Below are positions 62,701 to 64,000 of a stretch of DNA of 64,000 nucleotides, one piece after another. The DNA comes from Rotaria macrura. Its lineage: Eukaryota; Rotifera; Eurotatoria; Philodinida; Philodinidae. The notes under the pieces were generated by a model that was not told the DNA's origin, did not search any database, and saw nothing but the letters and a program-made list of their open reading frames with translations. Location of the stretch: assembly GCA_900239685.1 (NCBI GenBank), contig OENT01000392.1, forward strand, positions 1-64,000, written 5' to 3'. The stretch's first letter is position 1, and every line of letters starts with the position of its first letter. The translations under genes and the position numbers were made by a program.

Positions 62701-64000
62701 TATCGAGTACCTTTAATAGTACAAGAGAAGCATAGATGCTAATTTTCTAAAGAACATATCAATAAAATCTACACAAAATTTTCTCATCCAATCTAGCTTT
62801 AGAAATCAGTCTATCGAAAGTCGGCAATTTCATTGGCGCCACCCGTTTTATGTACTGATTGATAATCTATGTTATAATATACTGAAGATCATAGAATATT
62901 TGACTTAAGTGTTTTAGATCTAGTAAAATAATTGTTGCTACTCACATTCAGTTCAATCCTGTAAAGTATTCTTTCCTATGGTTTTGTAGACTTCTGTCTG
63001 GGATTTTGAGGTCTTGTTTAATTGTGAAGAGTTCAAATTATCGGTTCATTGGTACAGACATATTGAATGTCCCTGAAGTTTTCAATGTACTAGAATCATG
63101 AATTTTAAGAATATTCGGAAGATATCTGTTTTCAATAGTGACTTGAAATCTAATACAAATAGAGATCTTAATATTAGAAAATAGAAAAGCGTAAAATGTG
63201 GACAAGAAATTATTTTCAGTAAAATATATCTCTAAGAGAAGATTACAGGTCAACATGCTAGAATGAGTTTCTATCAATATAAGTTCACAGCCTATAAGTG
63301 TTAATCTGATACATTGACACTTCAATGAAAATACTATTAGTCACCTAAATAGTTTCATTGGCTAGTTGGATCATGAAAATCTTCAACGATCGTTTTGAAG
63401 TGGTACAATAATTGATCGTATTAAAATATATGTCATACCTTATTTCTCTTGGTTCGAGAAGTGCAGAAAGAAAATGTATCTCGCCGAAGGATATAACTTT
63501 TTCTTCTCTTTCAAATCATGCGTATATAACATATAGTTTTTTTTTGCATCTATAAAATAAATGATGTAACGGAAAAGATGAGCATTCTCAAAGTGAATCC
63601 ATACTTTTCGAAAAAAGTTTAGCAAGACAGTAGGATATGGCGATCTGTATGTCTTGTTAAAAAATACATTCTATTTAGAATGTATTTTATTATACTGCTG
63701 GCTGTATCAGATTTATATTTGTCACACATTCGTCAGTAGAATATGTAATTAAAAGAAGAAATACTCGAACAATAAATTTGCGATTTTTCTATATATCAAT
63801 CAAGTAAGTCTCTCGTGGAGTAACAGTGAATTTGACTTTTTCGAACTGATCAAAAAGTTCTTGTAAAAATACGATTAATTAAAATGAATTATTGTCTCAC
63901 AAGATATTTTTGATTAGTCCATAGAAAAATCCCAAATATATTTCTCAGGGATTTTCTTTTTCTTTTTTTTACTCACTTCATTTAATTTAAGAAATTCTCT
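59790..64000. other. 3' flank of the Sox gene and right edge
   Basis: AT-rich non-coding DNA with an (AT)n-type run at about 59818-59842. A near-perfect palindrome is at 63661-63688 (AAAATACATTCT, ATTT loop, AGAATGTATTTT). The short frames here (60512, 60916, 61088, 62451, 63038, 63440) have no family resemblance or splice support. Confidence 0.45.

Noticed and set aside
1-64000. CRISPR arrays, operons, bacterial promoters and ribosome binding sites
   Set aside because: The window is eukaryotic (spliceosomal introns, AATAAA signals, animal gene families). No regularly spaced identical repeats were seen.

Overview
This is an AT-rich animal nuclear window (about 65-70 % A+T by eye) with short GT-AG introns (mostly 55-90 bp, a few 1-2 kb), codon-continuous splice joins, and AATAAA signals 60-140 nt past several stop codons. 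The best clue to the organism is the gene at 32.0-34.7 kb. It couples an ADP-ribosyltransferase fold to a run of TPR repeats behind an N-terminal module, an arrangement I associate with the expanded ART-TPR families of bdelloid rotifers. Short introns and a sprinkling of decayed, diverse transposons fit that. I read the window as a bdelloid rotifer contig (inference; a genome search would settle it).

Layout. 0-25 kb is mobile-element-rich and gene-poor. It holds a decayed tRNA-like sequence (1.3 kb), a TA-flanked foldback MITE (2.7-3.05 kb), an SF3B2-like splicing-factor gene on minus (4.3-6.4 kb), a non-autonomous hAT element with a perfect 8-bp duplication (7.18-8.54 kb), a rotted LINE (about 8.75-11.5 kb), a four-exon four-TM protein gene on minus (13.1-16.0 kb), a frameshifted mariner transposase fragment (18.7-19.05 kb), a hAT-type MITE filled with TTAGG-like repeats (21.03-21.26 kb) and the 3' end of a membrane-protein gene (22.25-22.63 kb). 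A small two-exon secreted-peptide precursor lies at 24.6-25.0 kb on minus.

25-40 kb is the gene-dense core: an 18-exon protein 4.1/coracle gene on plus (26.0-31.1 kb), the convergent ART-TPR gene on minus (34.7-32.0 kb), and a seven-exon AP-2 transcription factor gene on minus (39.5-37.4 kb).

40-64 kb is mostly non-coding. It holds a 570-bp near-palindromic foldback element (46.0-46.56 kb), a three-exon secreted CAP/SCP protein gene on minus (48.97-48.31 kb), and a SoxB-type HMG-box gene on plus (59.05-59.79 kb) after about 10 kb without recognisable genes. Long deserts around AP-2 and Sox are what one expects of developmental regulators.

The genes do not form one pathway. Protein 4.1 (cortical cytoskeleton and junctions), AP-2 and SoxB (developmental transcription) and SF3B2 (U2 snRNP) are ordinary animal genes. 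The lineage-flavoured material is the ART-TPR gene, the small membrane and secreted proteins, and the transposon remains. Exon joins below were derived by hand from splice signals, reading-frame continuity and remembered family alignments. None was tested by a search or by RNA data.
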